From contig JAKFCU010000036.1 of assembly GCA_036676475.1 (NCBI GenBank), positions 62,001 to 126,000 on the forward strand: a stretch of 64,000 bases of DNA. Reading direction: 5' to 3'. The position numbers and the translations under genes were made by a program. The notes beneath the pieces are model-generated. The model saw only the letters and a program-made list of their open reading frames with translations, had not been told where the DNA came from and searched no databases. Each line of letters opens with the position of its first letter. Position 1 is the stretch's first letter. Positions 31,905 to 39,742 of the stretch are shown one piece after another. The stretch comes from LC029 sp036676475 (GTDB lineage Bacteria; Bacillota; Bacilli; Aneurinibacillales; RAOX-1).

Positions 31905-31946
31905 AACTAGGCTGCGCCAAGGCTTGGCATCAGCCTAGTTTTCTTT
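31905..31946 (+). terminator. Terminator after yqgX
   Basis: AACTAGGCTG pairs with CAGCCTAGTT, with an inner GCCA/TGGC stem, followed by TTCTTT. Its core (GGCTGCGCCAAGGC) resembles parts of the dispersed repeat. Confidence 0.75.
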
Positions 31947-31964
31947 ATACTTATCTGCAAAAAT

Positions 31965-32002
31965 AAAACACAACCCTCGGGGTAGAAGGTTGTGTTTTGG
32001 GG
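31965..32002. terminator. Second hairpin after yqgX
   Basis: A perfect 11-bp stem AAAACACAACC / GGTTGTGTTTT with a 12-base loop. It may be a second terminator or a leader structure for the methyltransferase gene downstream. Confidence 0.6.
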
Positions 32003-32139
32003 GAGGTTTACAATTCCGATAAATAGGGTGGGGGAGTTCCCCAAAGGTTCATCACATTTGTGATGTGGGATGGTTCTCTTTTATAATATAGGAATGTTAT
32101 TAACTTGTCAATGGTGTTAAGGGAAGGAGAGTGAATGGC

Positions 32140-33288
32140 TTGGCTTTACTTGAAGTGATCAAGCAGTATATCGAAAGTGATAATCGGAGATCGATTTCTT
32201 TTTATACCTTTATGCAATTAGCGCTATATCATGATGAATATGGATATTATAGTCGATCTAAACAAAAAATTGGAAAAGAAGGTGATTTTTACACGAGCGT
32301 TTCCGTAGGAGAGATCTTTGGGGGAGTACTTGCCGATGTATTTGCTGAAATGGTGGATTCTTTTCAGGGAGACTCCCCTTTATTTCTTGTTGAATTTGGA
32401 GGAGGAACAGGGGATCTCACTCGGCAAATTCTTCAGGCATGGGAAAAGGACTACCCTAAACTTCTGTCCAGCATCCAGCCCATCATGATTGAAAAAAGCC
32501 CGTATCATCAAAAATTGCAGCAGGAGAAGCTGTCCAATTACGGAGTAACATGGTTTCAAGATTATAAGGAGTTTATCTCACAAGTCGGAAGAGTCAAAGG
32601 AGTCGTATTCTCGAATGAACTACTTGATGCGTTTCCGGTTTATGTCATTGAATATCAGGACGGAAATTGGAAGGAAGTGCGAGTCGGCTGGGATGATTCC
32701 TCCTCTCATCTCTGTGAGCGGTTAGAACAACTGACCCAACCGGAGGTTTTGAAATTTCTGCAACGGGAGCAGAAGAGCATCCCAAAGGTAGAGGGCTATC
32801 GCATTGAAGTGAATGCGGCAGCGGAAGAGTGGCTAGCGGATACCGCAAACGGATTAGCAGAGGGATATCTGGTCACGATAGACTATGGTTACCTTCGTGA
32901 AAATTTATACATACCACAACGGAAGAGAGGTACGCTTCTGTGTTATTATCGGCACACGGCAGCTGATAATCCATTTTACCAACTGGGTGAACAGGATATA
33001 ACGACGCATATCAATTTTTCTTCTCTGATGGAAGCGGGTGAGAAGCATGGACTAGAAAACTTAGGATTCTATACCCAAAGCCAGTTTCTCATCAATGGCG
33101 GGATCTTGACAAAACTACAGGAGCATCAGGAAACCGATCCGTTTAATGGGGTAATCACGAAGCAAAATCGGGCTATTCGCCAATTAATCATGCCAGGAGG
33201 CATGGGTGACACCTTTAAGGTTCTAGTCCAAGGAAAAGGAAGGGTGGACAAGGAACTCGAATCTTTAAAGTCAAAAGGATGGATGTAG
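32140..33288 (+). CDS. MidA/NDUFAF7-family SAM-dependent methyltransferase (DUF185)
   Basis: This protein of about 382 residues has IPFYTFMQLALYHDEYGYYS-like sequence at the N-terminus (SISFYTFMQLALYHDEYGYY), then GDFYTSVSVGEIFGGVLAD and the SAM-binding glycine loop VEFGGGTGDLTRQ, with FSNELLDAFPVYVIEY and DITTHINFSSL later. This is the DUF185/MidA family; the mitochondrial member methylates an arginine in complex I, and the bacterial substrate is unknown. The TTG at 32140 is about 10 bases after AAGGAG; the GTG at 32131 is too close. A copy of the dispersed repeat follows the stop. Confidence 0.85.
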   Translation: MALLEVIKQYIESDNRRSISFYTFMQLALYHDEYGYYSRSKQKIGKEGDFYTSVSVGEIFGGVLADVFAEMVDSFQGDSPLFLVEFGGGTGDLTRQILQAWEKDYPKLLSSIQPIMIEKSPYHQKLQQEKLSNYGVTWFQDYKEFISQVGRVKGVVFSNELLDAFPVYVIEYQDGNWKEVRVGWDDSSSHLCERLEQLTQPEVLKFLQREQKSIPKVEGYRIEVNAAAEEWLADTANGLAEGYLVTIDYGYLRENLYIPQRKRGTLLCYYRHTAADNPFYQLGEQDITTHINFSSLMEAGEKHGLENLGFYTQSQFLINGGILTKLQEHQETDPFNGVITKQNRAIRQLIMPGGMGDTFKVLVQGKGRVDKELESLKSKGWM

Positions 33289-33295
33289 GTACTGA

Positions 33296-33335
33296 TAAGA
33301 AAGCTACTAGCGAAGCTATATGCGATAACTTTCTG
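33296..33335 (-). repeat. Dispersed ~50-bp repeat, shortened copy (reverse)
   Basis: TAAGAAAGCTACTAGCGAAG followed by CTATATGCGATAACTTTCTG. About 10 bases are missing relative to the consensus. It lies between convergent genes. Confidence 0.75.
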
Positions 33336-33340
33336 AATAA

Positions 33341-33373
33341 AAAAGAAGCTTGTCTCATGAGCAAGCTTCTTTT
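33341..33373. terminator. Bidirectional terminator between midA-like and yqgY genes
   Basis: AAAAGAAGCTTG pairs with CAAGCTTCTTTT around a 9-base loop. Confidence 0.85.
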
Positions 33374-33379
33374 ATGTAT

Positions 33380-33646
33380 TTATAATAATAGGGAAGCCAT
33401 AGCATGCTCTCCTCCGCCGAGCGGCATCATGAAGAAAGCATAATAGAAAAAGCCAACAAAAGAGAAGACCATGTAAGCTGCAAAAATTAACATGTAAGAT
33501 CTTTCGGTAAGACTCAGATAGCTCAAGGCCACAAATATAGCAGTTTGGGCAAAGAAAATTAAAGCCATCGTGGTTAATCCGCCCCACATTGCCATTAGCG
33601 CAAACATGAGGGTCCAGAATCCTAAAACGCGAAACATGCGATCCAC
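33380..33646 (-). CDS. yqgY: YqgY-like small membrane protein (DUF2626)
   Basis: The 88-residue protein starts MDRMFRVLGFWTLMFALMAM and has three hydrophobic segments with the conserved LSYLSLTERSYMLIF. This matches DUF2626/YqgY of Bacillus, of unknown function. The GTG start at 33646 follows AAGGAGGGAAACTAA on the minus strand and coincides with the conserved MDRM start. It is part of the yqgX-yqgY-mgsR neighbourhood. Confidence 0.82.
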   Translation of the reverse strand: MDRMFRVLGFWTLMFALMAMWGGLTTMALIFFAQTAIFVALSYLSLTERSYMLIFAAYMVFSFVGFFYYAFFMMPLGGGEHAMASLLL

Positions 33647-33789
33647 TTAGTTTCCCTCCTTTTATTTATATACTCCATATTGATAACAGTATCATTATAA
33701 TGGAGAAATTTAGGAATGTAAATGAAAGGTTTAAAACCCTGCAAATGCTGTTCACCAATCACTAGCCATCCTTCATACATAGGCTATTG

Positions 33790-34494
33790 TTAACTAGGCA
33801 GCTTGAATACCGTATAATCGCAGGAACGGCAGCCGCTCATGATTGAATTTTCTTCTATTAGGCTAATATCTCCAAAAAAGGTTTCGAAAATTCCTCTTAA
33901 GAAGGTTTGATGCATTTGACAGATGCTATCCGGCATTTTTTTGGCTGACTCTTTAAACGTGCAGTTGAAAATTCGAAACTTAATTGTTTCATTATCGACC
34001 ATTTCCATTTGCGGGTTTAAGCCTTGTGCAAAGATCAATCGCTCTATATAACTCAGCTTCGTATTTACATCTGCAGTATCCATATTTACCCGTTCACTAT
34101 CAATGGCTCGTTTCGCGGCTTCCATGCCAAATCTGCGGCCCATTTCGCTTAATGCTTTCTGCCCAGCTTCGCCTAAAGATAAAAGGGTATCAATGGCAAT
34201 TTCAGCTAGTAACTGGTAATCGCGCGGGGGAAACTGCAAGTTAACGACTTGTTCAGAAATGGAATAAAGTCTGCTTGGACGCCCGCCTTTACCCGTTTTT
34301 TCTGAACAGGATGATAATAAATTGACATCCTCAAGTTTGGTTAGATGAAGTCTTGCTACATTTGGATGGATTTCAAAGTGATCGGCAATTTCTTGAACGG
34401 TCACTTGTCGATGACTGGTGACCACATATTGATAAATAGCAAACCGAGTGGGATCGGCTAAAACACTAGTTAATTTTAGTGTATCATTTTCCAC
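33790..34494 (-). CDS. Winged-helix regulator with a SufR-like cysteine region
   Basis: This protein has 234 residues. The N-terminal winged helix-turn-helix (LADPTRFAIYQYVVTSHRQV, VQEIADHFEIHPNVARLHLT, GRPSRLYSI) is followed by a helical region and a C-terminal part FNCTFKESAKKMPDSICQMH with ENSIMSGCRSCDYTVF. The arrangement NC...IC...GC-x2-C resembles SufR-type DeoR/ArsR regulators that hold an iron-sulfur cluster, suggesting sensing of Fe-S status or oxygen. No target can be named. The GTG at 34494 follows AAAAGGGGGC on the minus strand; 10 more codons are open upstream. Confidence 0.75.
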   Translation of the reverse strand: MENDTLKLTSVLADPTRFAIYQYVVTSHRQVTVQEIADHFEIHPNVARLHLTKLEDVNLLSSCSEKTGKGGRPSRLYSISEQVVNLQFPPRDYQLLAEIAIDTLLSLGEAGQKALSEMGRRFGMEAAKRAIDSERVNMDTADVNTKLSYIERLIFAQGLNPQMEMVDNETIKFRIFNCTFKESAKKMPDSICQMHQTFLRGIFETFFGDISLIEENSIMSGCRSCDYTVFKLPS

Positions 34495-34692
34495 AGATGT
34501 GCCCCCTTTTATTTTGATATACATATTTTAAAACGAAAACCGTCGAAAAATTTAATGTCAGTTTAATAATATCATATTCATTTAATTCCAACAGTTATTT
34601 TGTAACATATGTCATTACTTTGTCAATGTTTTAAATGGTAAAAAGAACACTTAACTGATATAGAATAATTTTGAATTGCTTCATAAACACCA

Positions 34693-34722
34693 TTGACATA
34701 GTATTAAATTAAGTAATATACT
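34693..34722 (+). promoter_or_regulatory. mgsR: Sigma-A-type promoter for mgsR
   Basis: TTGACA at 34693-34698 and TATACT at 34717-34722 are spaced by 18 bases, leaving a leader of about 145 bases before the mgsR ATG. The rest of the 34495-34874 gap shows no gene. Confidence 0.55.
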
Positions 34723-34874
34723 TTTATATAGAAAGTATTTTATTTTAAGCTGACAATTATGCCAAGCAACACATTTATTTATAAAAAAAGCTGCTTCGAA
34801 GCCATTCAAAGGAGCCAAACCGCGTTTAGAGGAATAGAGGAAGAATGAATTAAGGAATAGAGGGGTGAACAAAA

Positions 34875-35231
34875 ATGAATAGTACTGTTAAATTCTATAC
34901 ATATCCAAGCTGTACATCCTGTAGAAAGGCTAAATCTTTTCTAAAACAGAATGGAATTGCTTATGTAGAGAGACACCTTTTCCGTGAACCGCCTACAAAA
35001 GAAGAATTGCTTGAGATTATAAAAATGACGACAAACGGTACGGAAGATATCCTGTCTACCAGAAGCAGAACGTTTAAGGAATTAGATGTGGAAATCGAGG
35101 ATTTAACGGTTTCCCAATTACTAGAGATGCTTCATGAGGAGCCTCGTCTTTTACGACGCCCTATTTTAGTAGACGGTGAGAAACTGATTATCGGATATAA
35201 TCGCAATGCCATGGAAGAACTGCTTGCTTAA
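34875..35231 (+). CDS. mgsR: Spx/MgsR-family ArsC-like redox regulator
   Basis: This 118-residue protein of the ArsC/Spx family has the redox pair CTSC at C13-C16, then AKSFLKQNGIAYVERHLFRE, LSTRSRTFKELD and RRPILVDGEKLIIGYN. The Spx family binds the RNA polymerase alpha subunit. The length and closeness to yqgX and yqgY point to MgsR (YqgZ), which controls a subset of the general stress regulon in B. subtilis. The ATG follows AGAGGGGTGAACAAAA. A strong hairpin follows the gene. Confidence 0.82.
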   Translation: MNSTVKFYTYPSCTSCRKAKSFLKQNGIAYVERHLFREPPTKEELLEIIKMTTNGTEDILSTRSRTFKELDVEIEDLTVSQLLEMLHEEPRLLRRPILVDGEKLIIGYNRNAMEELLA

Positions 35232-35294
35232 GTGACAAAATAGGGGAATGAAATTTGGTTATCTTTAATTTTGTGGCATCCTAAAGTTTTTATG

Positions 35295-35341
35295 AAAAGG
35301 GGAAGGACTCTCATGATTACGGGAGTTCTTCCCCTTTTTCA
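35295..35341. terminator. Terminator between mgsR and ypcP
   Basis: A 16-bp stem AAAAGGGGAAGGACTC / GAGTTCTTCCCCTTTT with one mismatch and a 13-base loop, between convergent genes. Confidence 0.88.
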
Positions 35342-35394
35342 AACTACTCAACCAGCTGAAGTGAGCTGTTCCTTACCCTATTGGAGCCTTAATA

Positions 35395-36258
35395 TTAACT
35401 AAAGATGTTCATCAACGATCCAAATTCTAATTCGGTAAACTTTTTTCTCATCTGATCCTTATTGAGTCGCCATTCGCTTCCTTCCGCTTGATCCTCGACA
35501 GGAACATCACAACGGATGGTAACCAGATCCTTTGATAAATGTAACAAATCAAGATTGGCTTCGATCTTCTTGCGAAGAGACGGAGAGACAGATTCCAAAT
35601 TCTCTAGGATTCCTTCAATATGCTGATATTCCTTAATTAATTTTAGAGCTCCTACTTCCCCAATTCCTTTTACTCCAGGTACATTGTCCGAAGGATCTCC
35701 CATAATTGCTTTAACATCAATAAATTGTTTTGGAGATATTCCTTTTTCTTCATTCAAGATAAGAGGACAGTAGACTTTATAGTTTCCCATCCCTCGTTTC
35801 ATAATGGCTACCTTTACACGATTATTGATTAATTGCAGACTATCGTGATCCCCGGTTAAGATTAATACATCCATTTCCTTTTGGCTGTAAAAGCGAGATA
35901 GGGTTCCAATTACGTCATCGGCTTCATAGCCAACGATTCCAACATTGGGAATATTAAAACTCTCTTCAATCACTTCTTTGACTAAATCAAACTGGGGGAT
36001 CAGTTCTGCTGGTGGTTCGCCTCGGTTGGCTTTATAACCAGTATACAACTCTGAACGAAAGGTTCGTGCCCCCATATCCCAGCAACAAACGACATGGGAT
36101 GGCTGAAATGTTTGGAAAGCATCGTGGAAATATTTAATCCATTGATAGATTGCATTGGTGGGAATGCCATTGCTCGTACGCATAACAGGAGCAGCATAAA
36201 ACCCCCGGAAAAGTAATGACATTCCATCTACAAGCATGACTAATGGTTTTTGATTCAC
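35395..36258 (-). CDS. ypcP: 5'-3' exonuclease (YpcP/PolA N-terminal-like)
   Basis: This 287-residue stand-alone FEN/5'-3' exonuclease has VDGMSLLFRGFYAAP at the N-terminus, CWDMGARTFRSELYTGYKAN, the acidic metal-site cluster GYEADDVIGTL and ILTGDHDSLQLI, and the helix-hairpin-helix MGDPSDNVPGVKGIG. In B. subtilis YpcP cooperates with PolA in Okazaki fragment maturation and repair. The GTG at 36258 follows GGAGGTTCACGC on the minus strand. Confidence 0.9.
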   Translation of the reverse strand: MNQKPLVMLVDGMSLLFRGFYAAPVMRTSNGIPTNAIYQWIKYFHDAFQTFQPSHVVCCWDMGARTFRSELYTGYKANRGEPPAELIPQFDLVKEVIEESFNIPNVGIVGYEADDVIGTLSRFYSQKEMDVLILTGDHDSLQLINNRVKVAIMKRGMGNYKVYCPLILNEEKGISPKQFIDVKAIMGDPSDNVPGVKGIGEVGALKLIKEYQHIEGILENLESVSPSLRKKIEANLDLLHLSKDLVTIRCDVPVEDQAEGSEWRLNKDQMRKKFTELEFGSLMNIFS

Positions 36259-36336
36259 GCGTGAACCTCCTTAAATAATCAATAAGAGAATTATAGCATG
36301 TTCATAGCAGAATCGATTGTCTAATACCCACCATTT

Positions 36337-36609
36337 CAGGGGTTATCATCCTTCAATATTACGACAGGATGGGGCAGCGGTAGTAGTCTGGTAAAAAAAA
36401 TAGGTCGCAACAAGGCTCTAACTCTTCTTTTAACCGGTGAAATTATAGATGCTAGACAAGCGATGCAGATGGGATTTGTAGATTGCGTAATAGAACGTAG
36501 GGAATGGGGGGAAGAGAACCTCCATTTTGCCCGAAAGATTGCAAAAAAACCTCTTCCAGGAATTGAGACGTATCAGACGCCCATTACAGTGTTGTCCAAG
36601 CCTTCCTGA
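36337..36609 (+). pseudogene. Relic of an enoyl-CoA hydratase (crotonase) gene
   Basis: An open frame without a proper start encodes a crotonase C-terminal segment: TGWGSGSSLVKKIGRNKALT, LLLTGEIIDARQAMQMGFVD, CVIERREWGEENLHFARKIA. This matches the substrate-loop and TGE...A..A...GLV region of the family. The active-site N-terminal half is absent, the frame ends at TGA 36607, and no SD or start codon fits. It is most likely a decayed copy. It occupies most of the 36259-36736 gap; a complete crotonase gene lies 2.6 kb downstream. Confidence 0.7.
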
Positions 36610-36736
36610 AGAAATCTACGGACGCTTAGGTTTAAACTCTGTTTTGATTGGACATACTTTTCTACTAGAAAATCATTCTATGAACTCTATTACCTGCATA
36701 GAATAAAATACCACCAATCAAAACGGAGGGATTCAT

Positions 36737-37408
36737 ATGACAGCAGCTAGGCAGGATGCCTGGACTCCTGATGATGACCTATTGTTGGCGGAAGTGACAC
36801 TGCGGCATATCCGAGAAGGAAGCACCCAGTTAGGCGCTTTTGAAGAGGTCGGCGAAAAGCTTGGAAGAACGGCTGCAGCATGCGGTTTTCGTTGGAACAG
36901 CTTTGTTCGTAAAAAATATGAAGCTGCTATCCAAATTGCCAAAGCTCAACGCAAACATCGAAAGCAGTCTCAGCGTTTGCGACCAAGTGTCCCTGTTCCA
37001 ACAAGCTATGACGAAAGCGCAATGACGACCTCGACAGCTGCAAGCGGTATACCTTCAAGCACTGTCTCAAGTCCAACGTACGGCAATTTGGAAGATGAAT
37101 TGTCTTATGATTCGATTATTCGTTTTCTGAAATCACAAAAGGACATGTTCAAGCGAGTCAAACTATTGGAAAAAGACTTGGAAGAAAAAATGGAAGAGCT
37201 TCTGAGGCTACGCGAAGAAAATACAAGAATGCATAAGCAACTCAATCATGTCCAGAATGATTACCAGGTAGTCAATGAGGATTATCGAACGCTTATTCAA
37301 ATTATGGACCGTGCTAGAAAAATGGCGCTATTGACAGAAAATGAAGATTTAGATTTAAAACCTAGATTTAAAATGGATGCAAATGGAAATCTGGAACGGG
37401 TGGAATAG
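36737..37408 (+). CDS. rsfA: RsfA-family prespore transcriptional regulator
   Basis: The protein has 223 residues. The N-terminal Myb/SANT-like domain (RQDAWTPDDDLLLAEVTLRH, AFEEVGEKLGRTAAACGFRW, NSFVRKKYEAAI) is the DNA-binding part of RsfA, a sigma-F-controlled regulator in the B. subtilis forespore. A Ser/Thr/Pro-rich linker leads to a C-terminal coiled coil (LEKDLEEKMEELLRLREENT). The ATG follows ACGGAGGGATTCAT. A terminator follows at 37411. Confidence 0.9.
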   Translation: MTAARQDAWTPDDDLLLAEVTLRHIREGSTQLGAFEEVGEKLGRTAAACGFRWNSFVRKKYEAAIQIAKAQRKHRKQSQRLRPSVPVPTSYDESAMTTSTAASGIPSSTVSSPTYGNLEDELSYDSIIRFLKSQKDMFKRVKLLEKDLEEKMEELLRLREENTRMHKQLNHVQNDYQVVNEDYRTLIQIMDRARKMALLTENEDLDLKPRFKMDANGNLERVE

Positions 37409-37410
37409 GA

Positions 37411-37454
37411 AAAATGAAGGAACTGGCCTAAATGCCGCTTCCTTCATTTTTTTT
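37411..37454 (+). terminator. Terminator after rsfA
   Basis: AAAATGAAGGAA pairs with TTCCTTCATTTT, followed by TTTTTTG. Confidence 0.85.
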
Positions 37455-37603
37455 GCAAAAAGTGATTCGCTGAAAGGAAATTGAAAAATCATATAGAAAT
37501 AATATTCATACAATAATACTAAACAGAGATTTCTATCGACCAGAGATGAGTGAATGATCATTCAAAAATTGTGAGTGGCTAACCGTGAGATATTGCCAGA
37601 GGG

Positions 37604-37768
37604 ATGCTAACTATGGCTGTATACTTTCACGCGGATCAAGATATGGCTTTTGTGCGCGAAATAGATGAGCGGGTGCTCACCGACCCCCTCCGGTTGCTCA
37701 AGCCGCATTACAACATGAAGAGTTTAAGCGAGGGCATTGTTTCAAAATCCAAACTTGCAAAGGGGTAG
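37604..37768 (+). CDS. Orphan short ORF overlapping the BCCP gene start
   Basis: ATGs at 37604 and 37613 open a 51-54 residue frame (VYFHADQDMAFVREIDERVL, TDPLRLLKPHYNMKSLSEGI) that ends in TAG at 37766-37768, seven bases before the BCCP gene. The composition is richer in GC than the surroundings. It may be the remnant of an upstream operon gene (in B. subtilis the biotin carboxylase yngH adjoins yngHB), but it does not match the biotin carboxylase C-terminus that I know. Its identity is unknown. Confidence 0.35.
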   Translation: MLTMAVYFHADQDMAFVREIDERVLTDPLRLLKPHYNMKSLSEGIVSKSKLAKG

Positions 37769-37773
37769 TGATG

Positions 37774-37986
37774 ATGAAAGAAGTAACAGCAAGTATGGCA
37801 GGAATAGTTATTCATGTGTTGGTCCAAGCGGGCGATCAAGTCACTTCCGGTCAGGATGTCGTGGTGTTGGAATCAATGAAGATGGAAGTCCCCATCGCTT
37901 CAGAACAAGAAGGAAAAGTGGCAGCTGTTAAAGTAAATGTCGGTGACTTCGTCAATGAGGGAGATACTCTTCTCGTATTGGAGTAA
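37774..37986 (+). CDS. yngHB: Biotin carboxyl carrier protein (biotin/lipoyl attachment domain)
   Basis: This 70-residue single biotinyl domain has the biotinylation motif LESMKMEVP with K36, preceded by GDQVTSGQDVVV and followed by GDFVNEGDTLLVLE. It carries CO2 for an acyl-CoA carboxylase. The ATG at 37774 is seven bases after AAAGGGGT; two other starts (GTG 37768 and ATG 37771) are in frame. It begins an operon with HMG-CoA lyase, enoyl-CoA hydratase and carboxyltransferase, the yngHB-G-F-E order of B. subtilis. Confidence 0.9.
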   Translation: MKEVTASMAGIVIHVLVQAGDQVTSGQDVVVLESMKMEVPIASEQEGKVAAVKVNVGDFVNEGDTLLVLE

Positions 37987-38018
37987 GCAACAAAATTGAG
38001 GGCAGGAAGGGAGAGCAT

Positions 38019-38915
38019 ATGGATCAAGCTAGAATTGTTGAAGTGGGACCAAGAGATGGATTGCAGAATGAGAAAGAGTTTGTGGCAACAGAAGACAAGA
38101 TTCAGTTAATCAAAATGCTGGCTCAAACGGGATTAACCCATATTGAGGCTACATCCTTTGTAAACCCCAAATGGATTCCGCAATTAGCGGATGCAGTGGA
38201 GGTCATATCTAAGCTGCCTGTTCAAGAAGGAATTCAGTATAGCGCACTAGTCCCCAACTTAACGGGCTTTCAAAGAGCCATGGAAACGGGAATCAAGGAA
38301 ATTGCCGTTTTCATGTCAGCAAGTGAAACACACAACAAGAAAAACATTAATAAATCAATGGAAGAAACGTTTCCTGTGCTTCGAGAAGTAACAGAAGCGG
38401 CTACCGCTCAAGGCATTCGCGTTCGGGGATATGTTTCAACCGTTTTCAGCTGTCCCTATGAAGGGGAAATAGCCACTGAGTCGGTTGTGCGAGTGATCGA
38501 GGAGCTTCTTCAAATGGGGATTTATGAAGTATCTCTTGGGGATACAATTGGTGCTGCTACACCGAAACAAGTAAAGGAAAAGCTTAAAGTATTGCTTCGA
38601 CATGTCCCGGTGGAACGATTAGCCGGTCATTTCCACGATACGAGAGGAACCGGGTTGGCCAATGTATATGCTTCTTTGGAGGCGGGGGTAAGAGTTTTTG
38701 ATAGTTCCATAGGAGGCTTAGGAGGATGTCCGTATGCTCCTGGCTCATCCGGGAATGTGTCGACGGAAGACTTGGTTTATATGCTAGAGGGAATGGGTGT
38801 TTCAACTGGTGTCAAGCTAAGTGAATTAGTGAAAGCTGGTGCCTTTATCCAGGAGAAGCTAGGGAAAATCCTTCCCTCCAAAGTCCTTGCGGCCATGCTG
38901 TCTAGTTGTAAATAG
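38019..38915 (+). CDS. yngG: Hydroxymethylglutaryl-CoA lyase
   Basis: This 298-residue TIM-barrel enzyme of the DRE-metallolyase family has VGPRDGLQNEKEFV at the N-terminus, EATSFVNPKWIPQLAD, GHFHDTRGTGLANVYAS and the active-site cysteine loop GGLGGCPYAPGSSGN. It splits HMG-CoA into acetoacetate and acetyl-CoA, the last step of leucine degradation. It lies 32 bp after the BCCP gene and 23 bp before the hydratase gene. The ATG follows GAAGGGAGAGC. Confidence 0.93.
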   Translation: MDQARIVEVGPRDGLQNEKEFVATEDKIQLIKMLAQTGLTHIEATSFVNPKWIPQLADAVEVISKLPVQEGIQYSALVPNLTGFQRAMETGIKEIAVFMSASETHNKKNINKSMEETFPVLREVTEAATAQGIRVRGYVSTVFSCPYEGEIATESVVRVIEELLQMGIYEVSLGDTIGAATPKQVKEKLKVLLRHVPVERLAGHFHDTRGTGLANVYASLEAGVRVFDSSIGGLGGCPYAPGSSGNVSTEDLVYMLEGMGVSTGVKLSELVKAGAFIQEKLGKILPSKVLAAMLSSCK

Positions 38916-38938
38916 AAATCAAGAATGGAGGGAATCGG

Positions 38939-39712
38939 ATGTCAATTCAGTTGCAATTAGAAGATCAGGTAGCCATTCTGACGATCCAACGTCCAGAAGT
39001 CTATAATTGCCTGAATATGGGAACGTTGAAGGAGCTTCGCCAAAAAATATATGATATTTCTTTTAATAAGGAAATCCGTGTGGTGATCGTGACGGGAGCT
39101 GGAGATAAAGCTTTTTGTTCCGGAGCGGATTTGAAGGAACGGAAGGCGATGACACCTGACCAAGTACAGGAATATATTTTGATGATTCAGGGTACCTTTA
39201 GCGCATTGGAACGAATGCCGAAGCCTGTCATTGCCGCCATCAATGGATTGGCATTGGGGGGCGGAACTGAATTAGCATTAGCTTGCGATTTGCGAGTAAT
39301 GTCCGACAAGGCTCTAATGGGATTAACGGAAACGTCTTTGGGGATCATTCCCGGGGCGGGAGGAACCCAGAGATTGTCACGGTTGGTGGGAAAAGGAATA
39401 GCGAAGGAATTGATCTTTACCGCCCGAAAATTGGGAGCAGAAGAGGCTATGGAGATGGGGATGGTGAATCAGGTTGCCAAAGAGGAAGAGGCTATGCTGG
39501 CAGCGAAGCGGTTGGCTGCTTCGATCGCAGTCAATGCCCCAATTGCTCTAGCTCAAGCTAAGTATGCCATCGATTTTGGTTCGGAAGTGGATTTGGCGAC
39601 TGGATTAGCGATTGAATCAAATGCCTACCAGGTGCTTATTCCAACAAAGGATCGCTTGGAAGGATTACAGGCGTTTGCTGAGAAAAGGAAGCCTATTTAC
39701 ACAGGAGAGTAA
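38939..39712 (+). CDS. yngF: Enoyl-CoA hydratase (methylglutaconyl-CoA hydratase type)
   Basis: This 257-residue crotonase has the oxyanion-hole segments SGADLKERKAM and AAINGLALGGGTELALACDL, with the catalytic acidic region ETSLGIIPGAGGTQRLSRLV (E in the ETSLGI stretch). It hydrates methylglutaconyl-CoA in leucine degradation, as expected from the operon. The ATG follows GGAGGGAATCGG. It is the complete counterpart of the relic at 36.3 kb. Confidence 0.9.
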   Translation: MSIQLQLEDQVAILTIQRPEVYNCLNMGTLKELRQKIYDISFNKEIRVVIVTGAGDKAFCSGADLKERKAMTPDQVQEYILMIQGTFSALERMPKPVIAAINGLALGGGTELALACDLRVMSDKALMGLTETSLGIIPGAGGTQRLSRLVGKGIAKELIFTARKLGAEEAMEMGMVNQVAKEEEAMLAAKRLAASIAVNAPIALAQAKYAIDFGSEVDLATGLAIESNAYQVLIPTKDRLEGLQAFAEKRKPIYTGE

Positions 39713-39742
39713 ATACAAGATTCAATGGGGAGGGAATTTATC

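Noticed and set aside
34495..34874. A gene or riboswitch in the 380-base gap before mgsR
   Set aside because: Only a promoter-like sequence (34693-34722) and a small AAGCTGCTTCGAAGC hairpin are visible; no conserved riboswitch core was recognised.
38584..38805. Minus-strand ORF in the HMG-CoA lyase gene
   Set aside because: Shadow of a certain gene.
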